Below the pieces are notes generated by a model. That model had not been told where the DNA came from. It made no database searches and was given only the letters and a program-made list of their open reading frames with translations. From assembly GCF_014192335.1 (NCBI RefSeq), contig NZ_JACHXU010000012.1, positions 140,656 to 204,655 of the forward strand: DNA of 64,000 nucleotides. Reading direction: 5' to 3'. Origin of the DNA: Aporhodopirellula rubra (GTDB lineage Bacteria; Planctomycetota; Planctomycetia; Pirellulales; Pirellulaceae). Below, one piece after another: positions 46,042-54,818 of this stretch (the first letter of the stretch is position 1; every line of letters starts with the position of its first letter). The position numbers and the translations under genes are program-made.

Positions 46042-47475
46042 CTAATCCTGGTCCGGATTCGGGATGGGGCGTCCGTGCGGATCGATCGACGGCGAATCGG
46101 TTTGCTCGTCGAGCTGTTCCTGCATTTCACGATCAGTAAAGTGCTCGAAACGGTCCGCCTTCGCGTGCAGCCTCTCTTCCGCGACGTCGACTTTCGTCAC
46201 CAAATACTGCTCCCACAATCGGTGCGACCGAACAATCGTCTCGGCTTCTCGCCGACCGACTGCGGTCAGTTTGGGCAAAACAGATGCCGCCTCGCTCGAT
46301 TCAGCGGATTCGGATCCTGGTTCGTTTGCTTTGGCCGGTTCAACACGGCCACGCCAACTCAAATAGCGAATCGCCCACTTCACCGCGAAACGATTGGTTA
46401 ACAAAGTCTCCGCAACCCAAGGCACCGTTTGCGTCAAAGGCATCGCCGTGACCGCAAACGTCGAACCGTCCGCGCTCGCCGAATGCGAGACTCCAATTCG
46501 GGCCGATTCTTCAATCCGGTACAGCAACGTCAGAACGTCGTCGGCCAAGATCGACCATCGCAACCACTGCTGCCGCACTAAACGTGGCAGCAACCCTTGG
46601 TTGGGGGCAAAGAGAAACGCGAGCATGAAAGCGCACCCGGCCGCCACACTCATCATGCCCGCCGTTGTCGTGCTGCGAAATCCGAACCACGACGGGATCA
46701 CAATCGCCATCACGTGACCGCCCCACGCCGAAACCGCCGCGATCAGACACGACAGAATCACCATCGTTCGCAATCGATTGGTCAGCAGGTAAGCCGTCGC
46801 CGGCGGAACGATCAACATCGCGACGACGAGGATGTTCCCGACGCTTTCAAAACACGCCACCGCGGTAACCGCGACTAACGTCATGAGAGCGTAGTGAATC
46901 AGGCTCGCCGAAAAACCGCTCGCCGTCGCGAGGGCCGCGTCGAACGTCGAGATTTTCAGCTCTTTGAAAAACAGTCCGACGAACAACGCGTTCACCAACG
47001 TGACGATCGACAACACCACGACCACGCGAGGCACCGCGATTCCCAGCCAGGGGAAATCCCATTTGTCCAACGGCGTTTGCTCGATCGCACCATACAGCAC
47101 GCAACCGGGATCCAAGTCCACACGATCAGCCGCGACGACAATCATCAACAGACCGCTCGCGAACAACGTCGTGAACACGACGCCCATCGAGGCACCTTCA
47201 TCGACTTGGCCACGGTTATGAATGAAGTCAGACAAGAGCGCCGTGAGGACACCGACGATGACGGCACCGACAAACATCCAAATGCTGCTGCGTGAACCCG
47301 AAATCAAAAACGCTCCGGCGAGCCCCGGCAACACCGCGTGCGAAATCGCATCGCCCAACAAACTCATTCGTCGCAGCAGCAAAAAACACCCCAGCAACGA
47401 CGAGGCAACCGCACACAAAATTCCCGCCGCAACGATCCATCCGTCGAGTTGCCAGTTCCAATCGAAACCCATCAT
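46042..47475 (-). CDS. Metal ABC permease fused to DtxR/MntR-like domain (second permease)
   Basis: 477 aa; ATG 47475 overlaps the stop of the preceding permease gene (ATGA). Residues 1-290 form a nine-helix ABC-3 permease (LLRRMSLLGDAISHAVLPGL; VGNILVVAMLIVPPATAYLL). From about 300 a cytoplasmic extension follows, beginning with a helix-turn-helix-like ILADDVLTLLYRIEE. It then shows LTAVGRREAETIVRSHRLWE and LHAKADRFEHF, which reproduce the DtxR/MntR metal-binding segment, with His and Glu of HRLWE, His of LHAKA and Glu-His of FEH. The transporter probably moves Mn, Zn or Fe. The fused domain may sense the metal at the membrane. Confidence 0.9.
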   Translation of the reverse strand: MMGFDWNWQLDGWIVAAGILCAVASSLLGCFLLLRRMSLLGDAISHAVLPGLAGAFLISGSRSSIWMFVGAVIVGVLTALLSDFIHNRGQVDEGASMGVVFTTLFASGLLMIVVAADRVDLDPGCVLYGAIEQTPLDKWDFPWLGIAVPRVVVVLSIVTLVNALFVGLFFKELKISTFDAALATASGFSASLIHYALMTLVAVTAVACFESVGNILVVAMLIVPPATAYLLTNRLRTMVILSCLIAAVSAWGGHVMAIVIPSWFGFRSTTTAGMMSVAAGCAFMLAFLFAPNQGLLPRLVRQQWLRWSILADDVLTLLYRIEESARIGVSHSASADGSTFAVTAMPLTQTVPWVAETLLTNRFAVKWAIRYLSWRGRVEPAKANEPGSESAESSEAASVLPKLTAVGRREAETIVRSHRLWEQYLVTKVDVAEERLHAKADRFEHFTDREMQEQLDEQTDSPSIDPHGRPIPNPDQD

Positions 47476-48797
47476 GACGCAACCCCATCGGCATGAGGAT
47501 CGTCCGGCATCCGAGTCTTACCCAACTCGTTGTCCAACAACGTTTCGAGTTCCGCAACGATCTCTGGCTCGAGGACGTGCTCGATCGCGTCGGCGTCGCG
47601 GTCAACGCGTTGCGGGGCAATGTCCGCGTACCGGATCAGATACAGTTCCCACAACCGGTGACGACGCGTCAAACGTTTCGCTTCGGTCTCACCGCGATCG
47701 GTCAACGCGAATTCCATTTTCGACACATTCTCAGTGATCCATCCCTCACGTGACGCCTGTTCCAACATCCGGCGAAGCCGCTTGCGAGACCAACTCCGTC
47801 GCTCGAGCAGTTCTTCGTAAGGCACCGAAACGCGAGACGGATCGAGCTCGAACATCTCGTACAGTTCACGCAACAGGTGTTGATGATCGATGCTCTCGTT
47901 GAGTTTGCGTCGCCGCCACAATCGAACCAAGACGCCGCGCCGTGTCCCGATCAGGAAACTCACGAGGAACCCGAACCCCGCGGCTAAAACGATCATGGCT
48001 CCCGAAGGCAACCGTGGCAACATCGCACTGACGGCCGCACCGACAAACGAACCGGTCATCCCAAGAACCGAGGCAATGACCATCATCACGACCAGCCGGT
48101 CCGTCCAGAACCGCGCCGACGCCGCAGGGATCACCAACAATGCGATCACCAACACCAACCCGACGGCCTGCAAACCAACGATGGTGACCACCACGACCAC
48201 GCTCATCAGCACCGCATCGAGCAGCACGACCGGGTAGCCGCGTGCGCCGGCGAACGCCTCGTCGAAACAAAGCAGTTTGAATTCTTTCAGCAACGCGATG
48301 CAGATCAACACGCATATCGCCGACGCGACCGCGATCAATCTCGCGTCGCCCGCCGTCATTGTTGCGGTCTTGCCATAGATGAACGATTCGAGCCCTGCCG
48401 CGTTTCCTCGATTCATCTGTGTGACGATCCCGAGCAAGGCCACACCGAGTCCGAAGTACACGCTGAGAATAATCCCCAACGCGGCATCCTCTTTGATTCG
48501 GGTCATCTTTCGGATCAATAGAATACTGACAATCCCAAAGAGTCCCGACACCGTGGCCCCGGCGAGCAAGATCGGCAGAGACTTCCCTTCGCCACCCATC
48601 GCCGTGGCGATCAAAAACGCGCCGGCAATCCCGGGCAAGGCCGCATGGGCGAGTGCGTCACCAACGAGAGCACGGCGACGCAACAGTGTCAAACAACCAA
48701 CGAGCCCCGCCGCAAAACCGAGAATCGCGGTACCGAAGATGACAACCCGTGTGTTGTGATCCTGCAGGCTCAGCACACGCCAAAGGTGCTCGCTCAA
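47472..48797 (-). CDS. Metal ABC permease fused to DtxR/MntR-like domain (first permease)
   Basis: 441 aa from a TTG at 48797 that overlaps the ATPase stop (TTGA); no ATG gives a complete first helix. The ABC-3 permease region (LLRRRALVGDALAHAALPGI; VGLVLVIALLVIPAASARF) spans residues 1-290. A full DtxR-like module follows: a winged-helix start (ELYEMFELDPSRVSVPYEEL, then RMLEQASREGWIT), LTDRGETEAKRLTRRHRLWE and VDRDADAIEHV. Relative to DtxR the His of the VHxxA position is Asp, while HRLWE and EH are kept. Transmembrane helices come first, so the DNA-binding part is on the cytoplasmic side. Confidence 0.9.
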   Translation of the reverse strand: MSEHLWRVLSLQDHNTRVVIFGTAILGFAAGLVGCLTLLRRRALVGDALAHAALPGIAGAFLIATAMGGEGKSLPILLAGATVSGLFGIVSILLIRKMTRIKEDAALGIILSVYFGLGVALLGIVTQMNRGNAAGLESFIYGKTATMTAGDARLIAVASAICVLICIALLKEFKLLCFDEAFAGARGYPVVLLDAVLMSVVVVVTIVGLQAVGLVLVIALLVIPAASARFWTDRLVVMMVIASVLGMTGSFVGAAVSAMLPRLPSGAMIVLAAGFGFLVSFLIGTRRGVLVRLWRRRKLNESIDHQHLLRELYEMFELDPSRVSVPYEELLERRSWSRKRLRRMLEQASREGWITENVSKMEFALTDRGETEAKRLTRRHRLWELYLIRYADIAPQRVDRDADAIEHVLEPEIVAELETLLDNELGKTRMPDDPHADGVAS

Positions 48798-49561
48798 ATC
48801 CCACGCTCCCGTCGTCGCATCGCCTCGGTCGCTTCATCGAGCAACGTCAAACGACCACCGTAGGTCTTCTGCAAATTCTCGTTGGTGAACACGTCTTCGG
48901 TGCGTCCCGATGCGACGACCCGCATGTTCAACAACACCACGTGGTCGAAATATTCCGGCACGCTCTGCAGGTCATGATGGATCACGACCGCGGTCTTGCC
49001 GTCCGCCTGCATCTGTTTGAGCAACTCAACGATCGCCGCTTCGGTCGCCGCATCGACCGCCGCGAGCGGTTCGTCCATCAGATACAAATCCGCATCCTGA
49101 ACGAGCGCGCGGGCGAGAAACGTACGTTGCTGTTGACCGCCGGATAATTGGCTGATTTGTCGATGAGCGAGGTCCGCGATCCCAACCCGCGCCAATGCTT
49201 CCCGGGCCGCATCTCGGTGTTTCTTTCGAATCGGCAAGCACCATCCGACCCGGCGGTAGAGCCCCATCGTGACGACGTCGAGCGCATCGACAGGGAAATC
49301 CCAATCGACGCTTTCTCTCTGCGGCACATACCCGACCCGGTGCAATGATTGGTGATACGGTTTACCGAAGACTTCGACGCGCCCGGACGCTTTGGGGATC
49401 AAATCCATGATCGCCTTGAGCAACGTACTCTTGCCGGCTCCGTTGGGCCCAACGACGCCAACGAGTTTGCCCTGAGGGATCTCGAATTCGACGTCCCAAA
49501 TCACAGGTTTGCGATGATAGGCAACCGTCAAATCGTCAACTGATAACGCGATCGGATCCAT
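48794..49561 (-). CDS. Metal ABC transporter ATP-binding protein (MntA/TroB/ZnuC-like)
   Basis: 255 aa from ATG 49561; a TTG three codons earlier is possible. Walker A GPNGAGKST (about residues 39-47), RVGYVPQRESVDWDFP (Q-loop and the typical metal-ABC WDFP), signature LSGGQQQRTFLARAL, Walker B LYLMDEPLAAVDAA and the H-loop VVIHHDLQSV are present. The RESVDWDFPV stretch is characteristic of manganese/zinc/iron transporters. It starts a three-gene operon with the two permeases. No solute-binding protein gene is adjacent, so it must be encoded elsewhere or be replaced. Confidence 0.92.
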   Translation of the reverse strand: MDPIALSVDDLTVAYHRKPVIWDVEFEIPQGKLVGVVGPNGAGKSTLLKAIMDLIPKASGRVEVFGKPYHQSLHRVGYVPQRESVDWDFPVDALDVVTMGLYRRVGWCLPIRKKHRDAAREALARVGIADLAHRQISQLSGGQQQRTFLARALVQDADLYLMDEPLAAVDAATEAAIVELLKQMQADGKTAVVIHHDLQSVPEYFDHVVLLNMRVVASGRTEDVFTNENLQKTYGGRLTLLDEATEAMRRRERGI

Positions 49562-49597
49562 TCGTTGCAAACTAAATCATGAAGGTCGAGAGAAGAG

Positions 49598-49678
49598 AAA
49601 ACAAACGCCACGCCCGCGAACGTGACAATCCCCTAGAGCGTGCCCAGTATAGAACAAACTCTACCGAGCGTTTGTTTT
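49598..49678. promoter_or_regulatory. AACAAAC dyads upstream of the metal ABC operon
   Basis: AAAACAAACGC (49598-49608) and its exact inverse GCGTTTGTTTT (49668-49678) flank this stretch. AACAAAC (49653-49659) and GTTTGTT (49670-49676) form a tighter dyad with a 10-base spacer. They lie 40-115 bases upstream of the ATPase start, where an operator for a metal-dependent regulator would be expected. TATACT on the minus strand (about 49651-49646) could be a -10 box. Confidence 0.4.
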
Positions 49679-49768
49679 ACCGATTCGATTCATTCCACAA
49701 TGCGGCGAACTCTCCTCCCCGGGAAAAAGAGGGGTGGGTAGATAGGTCACAGGTTGCCTGTCGCCTGT

Positions 49769-51238
49769 TTAGCTACCTGCAGACTGCCCATTCTCGATCT
49801 TTTCACGCAGCTCCTTGCACCCTTCCGATGGCGTACTGCACATCGAACATCGCGAGACTCCGTCTGGGTCCGTTCTCGCGTTCAGACCGCCGCACGACCC
49901 GCTGATGCTCTTGCGACCGAAAATCACGCCGACCGCCATCGCGATCAACACGGCGCCAAAACCGATTGCGGTCAACACGAGGATCGGCATCATCCGTTCG
50001 CCAAACCCGCCGCCCTCCGCCGTCGCCGCCTGGGCCATCATCATTTGCTCCGCGACTGCCGCGAGCGTTCCCGTTCCGATCACATTCATTTGATTTCCTT
50101 CATTCCCATTCGTTTCGTCCGACTGCGTAACACCGGCAACGCCGCCTCGCGTCATTAGCAAAGTATCTAAGTCGTTCTCATTCGCCAATTCAATCGCTCT
50201 CTCAGGACCGAGAACATTCAGCGCCGTCGCCCACGCGTCCGCGGCCATGCACGTTGATGCGATCACGGTCACCGACGCCAAATCGTGTCGAACCGGACGG
50301 CGCGTCACCGGATCGATCGTGTGCGAATAGCGTTCCCCGTCGACTTCGAAATAGTTTCGATAGTCACCGGACGTCGCCATCGCGGAATTTTTCATCGGGT
50401 GCGCCACGGCGATCTTATTGTTTTCCGCATCCGGTCGCTGGATCCCGACGAGCCATGGGACCGTTCCGCTCGGAGTGATTTTCGCACCGGAGACCCGCAC
50501 CTCACCCCCGATTTCGACAAAGACGTTCTTGGCTCCTCGAGCCAGCAACAATTCGACCACTCGGTCGACGCCGTGGCCCTTCGCGATCGCCGACAAGTCG
50601 ACACGCAATTCACCAATCGCCTTCTTCAGCGCCGGCGGATCGATGCGTGCTTGCAGATGCTCCTGTCCAATACGCTCACCGATCTGTTCCAGTTCCGTGT
50701 CGCTGGGCACGTCTTGATTTCGCTCGTACGGACCGAAGCTCCAACGGTCGACCAGCGGCCCCACCGTGACATCAAACCGACCGCCCGATGCTTCACCGAC
50801 CTTTAACGCAAACGCGACCACCTCGGCGGTCTCGGCACTGACGTCAAACCAATCCGTTGATGTCGACTCGTTGAATCGACTCAATTCGCTCGACGTGAGA
50901 TACGTCGACATCTGATCGTTCACCCGTCGCAGCTCAGCGTCCACTGCCAACGAGGCTTCTTCGGCCCAATCGTCTCCATCCGGCGGATCAGAAACCTTGA
51001 CCGAATACGTTGTTCCCATCGTCGCGCCACGAAACGCGATCATTTGCGGCGTCTCACGCGCGGTTGACTCTGCCGCAGTTGACTCTGCCGCAGTTGACTC
51101 TGCCGACGAATCCTGAGCCTGGACCACGTTCCCGAACAGCCATCCGCCACCTAGCACGACAACGACTGTGATCGTGAGCATAAGAAAAAACGCGACGGGT
51201 GAGTAACCTCGTCGCGTCATGCGGTTTCGTTGAGACAT
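49769..51238 (-). CDS. apbE: ApbE FAD:protein FMN transferase fused to NqrM-like domain
   Basis: 489 aa; ATG 51238 with AAAGG upstream, 12 bases after nqrF. An N-terminal membrane anchor (AFFLMLTITVVVVLGGGWLF) and an Ala/Glu/Ser/Thr repeat linker come first. The ApbE domain (about 65-370) shows FRGATMGTTYSVKV, VDLSAIAKGHGVDRV, FVEIGGEVRVSG and YSHTIDPVTRRPV with the Mg-binding residues. After a Gln/Ala-rich linker, a helix (PILVLTAIGFGAVLIAMAVG) leads to IFGRKSISGSCGGL and four cysteines (SCGG, CSMC, EGC), the NqrM pattern. ApbE attaches FMN to NqrB and NqrC; NqrM helps place the Fe centre of NqrDE. The fusion joins both maturation factors. Confidence 0.9.
   Translation of the reverse strand: MSQRNRMTRRGYSPVAFFLMLTITVVVVLGGGWLFGNVVQAQDSSAESTAAESTAAESTARETPQMIAFRGATMGTTYSVKVSDPPDGDDWAEEASLAVDAELRRVNDQMSTYLTSSELSRFNESTSTDWFDVSAETAEVVAFALKVGEASGGRFDVTVGPLVDRWSFGPYERNQDVPSDTELEQIGERIGQEHLQARIDPPALKKAIGELRVDLSAIAKGHGVDRVVELLLARGAKNVFVEIGGEVRVSGAKITPSGTVPWLVGIQRPDAENNKIAVAHPMKNSAMATSGDYRNYFEVDGERYSHTIDPVTRRPVRHDLASVTVIASTCMAADAWATALNVLGPERAIELANENDLDTLLMTRGGVAGVTQSDETNGNEGNQMNVIGTGTLAAVAEQMMMAQAATAEGGGFGERMMPILVLTAIGFGAVLIAMAVGVIFGRKSISGSCGGLNARTDPDGVSRCSMCSTPSEGCKELREKIENGQSAGS
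51063..51107. repeat. 15-bp tandem repeat in apbE
   Basis: GTTGACTCTGCCGCA occurs twice exactly and a third time with a changed end. On the coding strand it encodes the ESTAA repeats of the linker between membrane anchor and ApbE domain. The copy number may vary by slippage in steps of five residues. Confidence 0.8.
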
Positions 51239-51250
51239 GGATGCCTTTGA

Positions 51251-52510
51251 TTAGCCGCCGAAGTCGTCGTATGCGATGTTCTCTGGCTCGACACCGAGAT
51301 CGTCGAGCATCTTGAACACGGCCGCGTTCATCATCGGAGGACCGCAGATGTAATACTCGATGTCTTCGGGAGCAGGGTGCGTCTTCAGGTAGTTGTCCAA
51401 CAACACCTGGTGAATGAATCCGACGTAGCCTTCCCAATTATCTTCAGGAGCAGGCTCCGACAACGCGATGTTGAACTGGAAGTTCGGGAAGTCCTTCTCG
51501 ATGTCACGGAAGTGATCGACGTAGAACAACTCGCGAGCACTTCGACCGCCGTACCAGTAGCTGACCTTGCGATCCGTTTTCTGACGTTTGAACAGTTCGA
51601 AGATGTGACTTCGCAGAGGAGCCATCCCGGCACCACCACCGATGTAAACCATCTCGGCCTTGCTGTCCTTGATGAAGAACTCACCGTAGGGACCGCTGAT
51701 CGTTGCCTTGTCGCCCGGTTTGAGCGAAAAGATCCAACTACTCATCTTGCCCGGAGGTGTTCCTTCGGGAGCACGTGGCGGCGGCGATGCGACCCGGATA
51801 TTGAGCATGATGATGCCCTTTTCGCCGGGATAGTTGGCCATCGAGTACGCACGGACGACGGGCTCGTCGACCTTCGAAACGTAACGCCAAATTTTGTACT
51901 GATCCCAATCAGGATGGAATCGTTCCTCGATGTCGAAATCTTTGTAATGAATTTCGTGAGGAGGACATTCGATTTGGATGTAACCGCCGGCACGGAAGTC
52001 AACTTCCTCGCCCTCAGGAAGTTCGAGAACGAACTCCTTGATGAACGTTGCAACATTGTTGTTACTGCGAACGGTGCATTCCCACTTCTTAGTATCGAAG
52101 GCCTCTGGCGGCACTTCGACCTTCATGTCTTGCTTGACCGCGACCTGGCAACTCAACCGTTCGCCTTCGGCAGCTTCCTTCTTGTTGATATGACCTTCTT
52201 CGGTCGGCAACAAATCTCCGCCGCCTTCTTCAACTTTGACTTTGCACTGGGCACAGGTACCACCACCACCGCAGGCACTCGAGACGAAGATACCGGCATC
52301 GGCGAGAGCACCGAGGAGCTTACCGCCAGCGGGAACGGAAATCTCTTTCTGATCGTTAATCATGATTTTGACCAAACCAGAAGAAACGAGCTGTTTCTTA
52401 GCGGCCAAAATCAGCAACACGAGCGCCAGCACGATGAGCGTGAACATCGCGACGCCGACGGCAACGACCGTACTCGCTGCGGCACCGATCACAAGGGTAG
52501 ACGTTAACAT
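51251..52510 (-). CDS. nqrF: Na+-NQR subunit F
   Basis: 419 aa from ATG 52510; an upstream in-frame extension to 52609 lacks family similarity. One N-terminal transmembrane helix ([16 protein letters not shown]) is followed by a 2Fe-2S domain ([17 protein letters not shown] plus the later LSCQ), an FAD-binding domain ([13 protein letters not shown]) and an NADH-binding domain ([28 protein letters not shown]). NqrF takes electrons from NADH on the cytoplasmic side and starts the chain of the sodium-pumping complex. The 159 bases to nqrE hold a small GCCGTC/GACGGC hairpin (52586-52601) and no gene. Confidence 0.95.
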   Translation of the reverse strand: MLTSTLVIGAAASTVVAVGVAMFTLIVLALVLLILAAKKQLVSSGLVKIMINDQKEISVPAGGKLLGALADAGIFVSSACGGGGTCAQCKVKVEEGGGDLLPTEEGHINKKEAAEGERLSCQVAVKQDMKVEVPPEAFDTKKWECTVRSNNNVATFIKEFVLELPEGEEVDFRAGGYIQIECPPHEIHYKDFDIEERFHPDWDQYKIWRYVSKVDEPVVRAYSMANYPGEKGIIMLNIRVASPPPRAPEGTPPGKMSSWIFSLKPGDKATISGPYGEFFIKDSKAEMVYIGGGAGMAPLRSHIFELFKRQKTDRKVSYWYGGRSARELFYVDHFRDIEKDFPNFQFNIALSEPAPEDNWEGYVGFIHQVLLDNYLKTHPAPEDIEYYICGPPMMNAAVFKMLDDLGVEPENIAYDDFGG

Positions 52511-52669
52511 CAGGAAAGACTCACTGCCATGAATGGTGTGGCTGACGCAAGAACGCCGGCCAACGGGTTGTTTCGTTGTGTGTTTGCCGTCAACCGACGG
52601 CGGGACCACGCTCGCGGCGAACGTGGTGACGGGTTGCTCTCCACACTCATCCCGAGTGCGGCGAGACTT

Positions 52670-53314
52670 CTACAATTGGATCCCGCTGAACGACATGAAC
52701 GCCAGCGACATCAATCCAACCGTAATGAATGTGATTCCTAAACCACGCAACGGCGGCGGAACGTCTGAATACTTGAGTTTTTCGCGAATCCCCGCGAGAG
52801 CCATGATCGCCAACGCCCAACCGACGCCACAACCAAACCCGTACGTGCAGGATTCAGGGAACGAGTAATTGCGTTCTTGCATGAACAGCGACGCACCGAG
52901 GATGGCACAATTCACCGTGATCAGTGGCAAGAAAATCCCGAGTGCGTTGTAAAGCGACGGCAGGAATTTATCCAAGAACATTTCGAGGATCTGAACCAAC
53001 GCCGCGATCACACCGATGAAGCTGATGAACCCGAGGAAAGCCAAGTCGACTTCCGAGAAGTTGATCGTGGATTCGGGAATGAATCCGTTGGCCCAAGTCA
53101 GAGCCCCCTTCTTCAGCAACAACGAATAGATCAACTGGTTCGCTGGCACCGTGATCGTTTCAATCACGATCACCGCAATGCCCAGACCGATCGCGATCTT
53201 GACGTTCTTGCTGACTGCCAGGAACGTGCACATCCCGAGGAAGAAGGCCAACGCCAAGTTCTCGACGAAGACCGCCTGCAGAAAAATACTGAGGTGAGTT
53301 TCAAAAGTAGCCAT
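52670..53314 (-). CDS. nqrE: Na+-NQR subunit E
   Basis: 214 aa with six hydrophobic helices. [20 protein letters not shown] and [19 protein letters not shown] contain the conserved half-sites; the cysteine in LGMCTFL and that of NCAILG are expected ligands, shared with NqrD, for the intramembrane Fe/2Fe-2S centre. [19 protein letters not shown] closes the family pattern. It is one of the two homologous core subunits (RnfA/NqrE type). Its ATG lies 7 bases after the nqrD stop. Confidence 0.96.
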   Translation of the reverse strand: MATFETHLSIFLQAVFVENLALAFFLGMCTFLAVSKNVKIAIGLGIAVIVIETITVPANQLIYSLLLKKGALTWANGFIPESTINFSEVDLAFLGFISFIGVIAALVQILEMFLDKFLPSLYNALGIFLPLITVNCAILGASLFMQERNYSFPESCTYGFGCGVGWALAIMALAGIREKLKYSDVPPPLRGLGITFITVGLMSLAFMSFSGIQL

Positions 53315-53321
53315 AGCTTTC

Positions 53322-53945
53322 TCAGGCCTCTTCGATTTGTTCAGGTTTGTTAAGTCGGATCACCCAAATCATGAATCCGATAATAAAGAAGGCACTCGGC
53401 GGCAGTAGCATCAAACCGTTGGGAGCGTACCAACCACCGTTGCGGTTGAGTTCCAAGATGGTTTGACCGAACAGCGATCCGCTGCCGAAGAGTTCTCGGA
53501 AGAACGCAACGACCACCAACACGAATCCGTATCCGAGTCCGTTACCGACCCCGTCGAGGAAACTGATCCCTGCGGAGTTCTTCATCGCGAAACCTTCCGC
53601 ACGTCCCATCACGATACAGTTCGTGATGATCAGACCGACGAAAACGGACAACTGCTTGCTGATATCAAACAGAAACGCTTTCAGGAACTGGTCGACGACG
53701 ATCACGAGCGATGCGATCACGGTCATCTGCACGATGATCCGGATGCTGCTCGGGATGTACGACCGAATCGCACTCACGGCGAGGTTACTGAACGCGGTCA
53801 CTGCCATCACAGCGAGTGCCATGACCAACGATGTTTCCATCTTGGTCGTCACCGCGAGAGCCGAACAAATCCCGAGGATCTGCAAGGCGATCGGGTTGTT
53901 GTTGACAACAGGATCGACGAGTACGTCGATTGGTTTTTTGGACAT
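53322..53945 (-). CDS. nqrD: Na+-NQR subunit D
   Basis: 207 aa, six helices, RnfE/NqrD family. [20 protein letters not shown] and [19 protein letters not shown] carry the conserved cysteines for the membrane Fe centre shared with Nqr[21 protein letters not shown] and a closing [16 protein letters not shown] are typical. It starts three bases after the nqrC stop, so translation is probably linked. Confidence 0.96.
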   Translation of the reverse strand: MSKKPIDVLVDPVVNNNPIALQILGICSALAVTTKMETSLVMALAVMAVTAFSNLAVSAIRSYIPSSIRIIVQMTVIASLVIVVDQFLKAFLFDISKQLSVFVGLIITNCIVMGRAEGFAMKNSAGISFLDGVGNGLGYGFVLVVVAFFRELFGSGSLFGQTILELNRNGGWYAPNGLMLLPPSAFFIIGFMIWVIRLNKPEQIEEA

Positions 53946-53948
53946 TGG

Positions 53949-54818
53949 TTATGCTCCAACCTTCTTCGTCGAGTTACCGGGCTTCGAGGCCGCAGCGGTG
54001 TCACCCGCGGTCGATTCTTGTTTGATCTTGGAACCGAGTTTCTTCAAAAACGGTCCGTATCCCTGGTCGCTGGCCCAGTACTGGACGAGCGCCGTGACGC
54101 CGCGGCTGGTGATCGTCGCACCCGAGAGCCCGTCGACACTGTACGGGTCGGTTTCGGGAGCAGGTCCCTTGGCGACTTGCGCGGCCGGTTCACCGTTCTC
54201 GTCGTAAAGCTTCAACCCGTTCCACTGTTCCTTCCAGGACGGATTGTCGACTTCACCACCGAGACCCGGCGTTTCTTTGTGCTGATAGAACGTGATCCCT
54301 TGGATCGTCTCGAGATCGCTCTTGAGAGCCAAGTAACCGTACAGCGTTCCCCAAAGTCCCTTGCCGTAGATCGGCAAAACGACTTGGCGGATCGGACCTT
54401 CGCCGCCACGACGAACGAAGTAAACCTTCATCGTGTTCGGACGGCGGTCTTCGCCGGGATCATAAGGATCGGGAACAATCTCGGTGCTCAACGTCGGGTC
54501 CGTTGCGGATTCCACCAGGTCGAAATCAGCAGGATCCATTTCCTCGTTGAATTCACCGGTGTCGAGATCAACCATTTGCTCGCTCACCCAAGTGTAAAGA
54601 TTGTCGATCTCTTTCTTGGACAACTGCGACGCTGGCTTTCCGAATTCATCGGTGGGCAAACCTGCCGCATCGAGAATGTTCTTTTGCTGGTCGAGCACTT
54701 CGTTGGCGAGCTGGTACGGCCGCAGTGCCACCGCGGCGGCACTCACCGCGAGTGAACACACGACACACAACAGCGTCGCGATCAGGATCGTTCCTGTAAC
54801 AGAATCTTTAGCTGGCAT
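53949..54818 (-). CDS. nqrC: Na+-NQR subunit C (covalent FMN)
   Basis: 289 aa from ATG 54818, overlapping the nqrB end by 11 bases. One N-terminal helix ([20 protein letters not shown]) anchors a periplasmic domain. [14 protein letters not shown] and [17 protein letters not shown] are family motifs, and [13 protein letters not shown] holds the flavinylation site, whose Thr in SGATIT receives FMN from ApbE. A Lys/Ser/Ala-rich C-terminal extension (about residues 260-289) is longer than in proteobacterial NqrC. Confidence 0.95.
   Translation of the reverse strand: MPAKDSVTGTILIATLLCVVCSLAVSAAAVALRPYQLANEVLDQQKNILDAAGLPTDEFGKPASQLSKKEIDNLYTWVSEQMVDLDTGEFNEEMDPADFDLVESATDPTLSTEIVPDPYDPGEDRRPNTMKVYFVRRGGEGPIRQVVLPIYGKGLWGTLYGYLALKSDLETIQGITFYQHKETPGLGGEVDNPSWKEQWNGLKLYDENGEPAAQVAKGPAPETDPYSVDGLSGATITSRGVTALVQYWASDQGYGPFLKKLGSKIKQESTAGDTAAASKPGNSTKKVGA

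Noticed and set aside
51377..52507. 376-codon plus-strand open frame opposite nqrF
   Set aside because: It mirrors the nqrF coding frame and has no recognisable domain.
53463..54755. 430-codon plus-strand open frame opposite nqrD and nqrC
   Set aside because: Antisense to clearly recognised Nqr subunits. It has no ribosome site, signal or family motif; long antisense frames are expected in GC-rich DNA.
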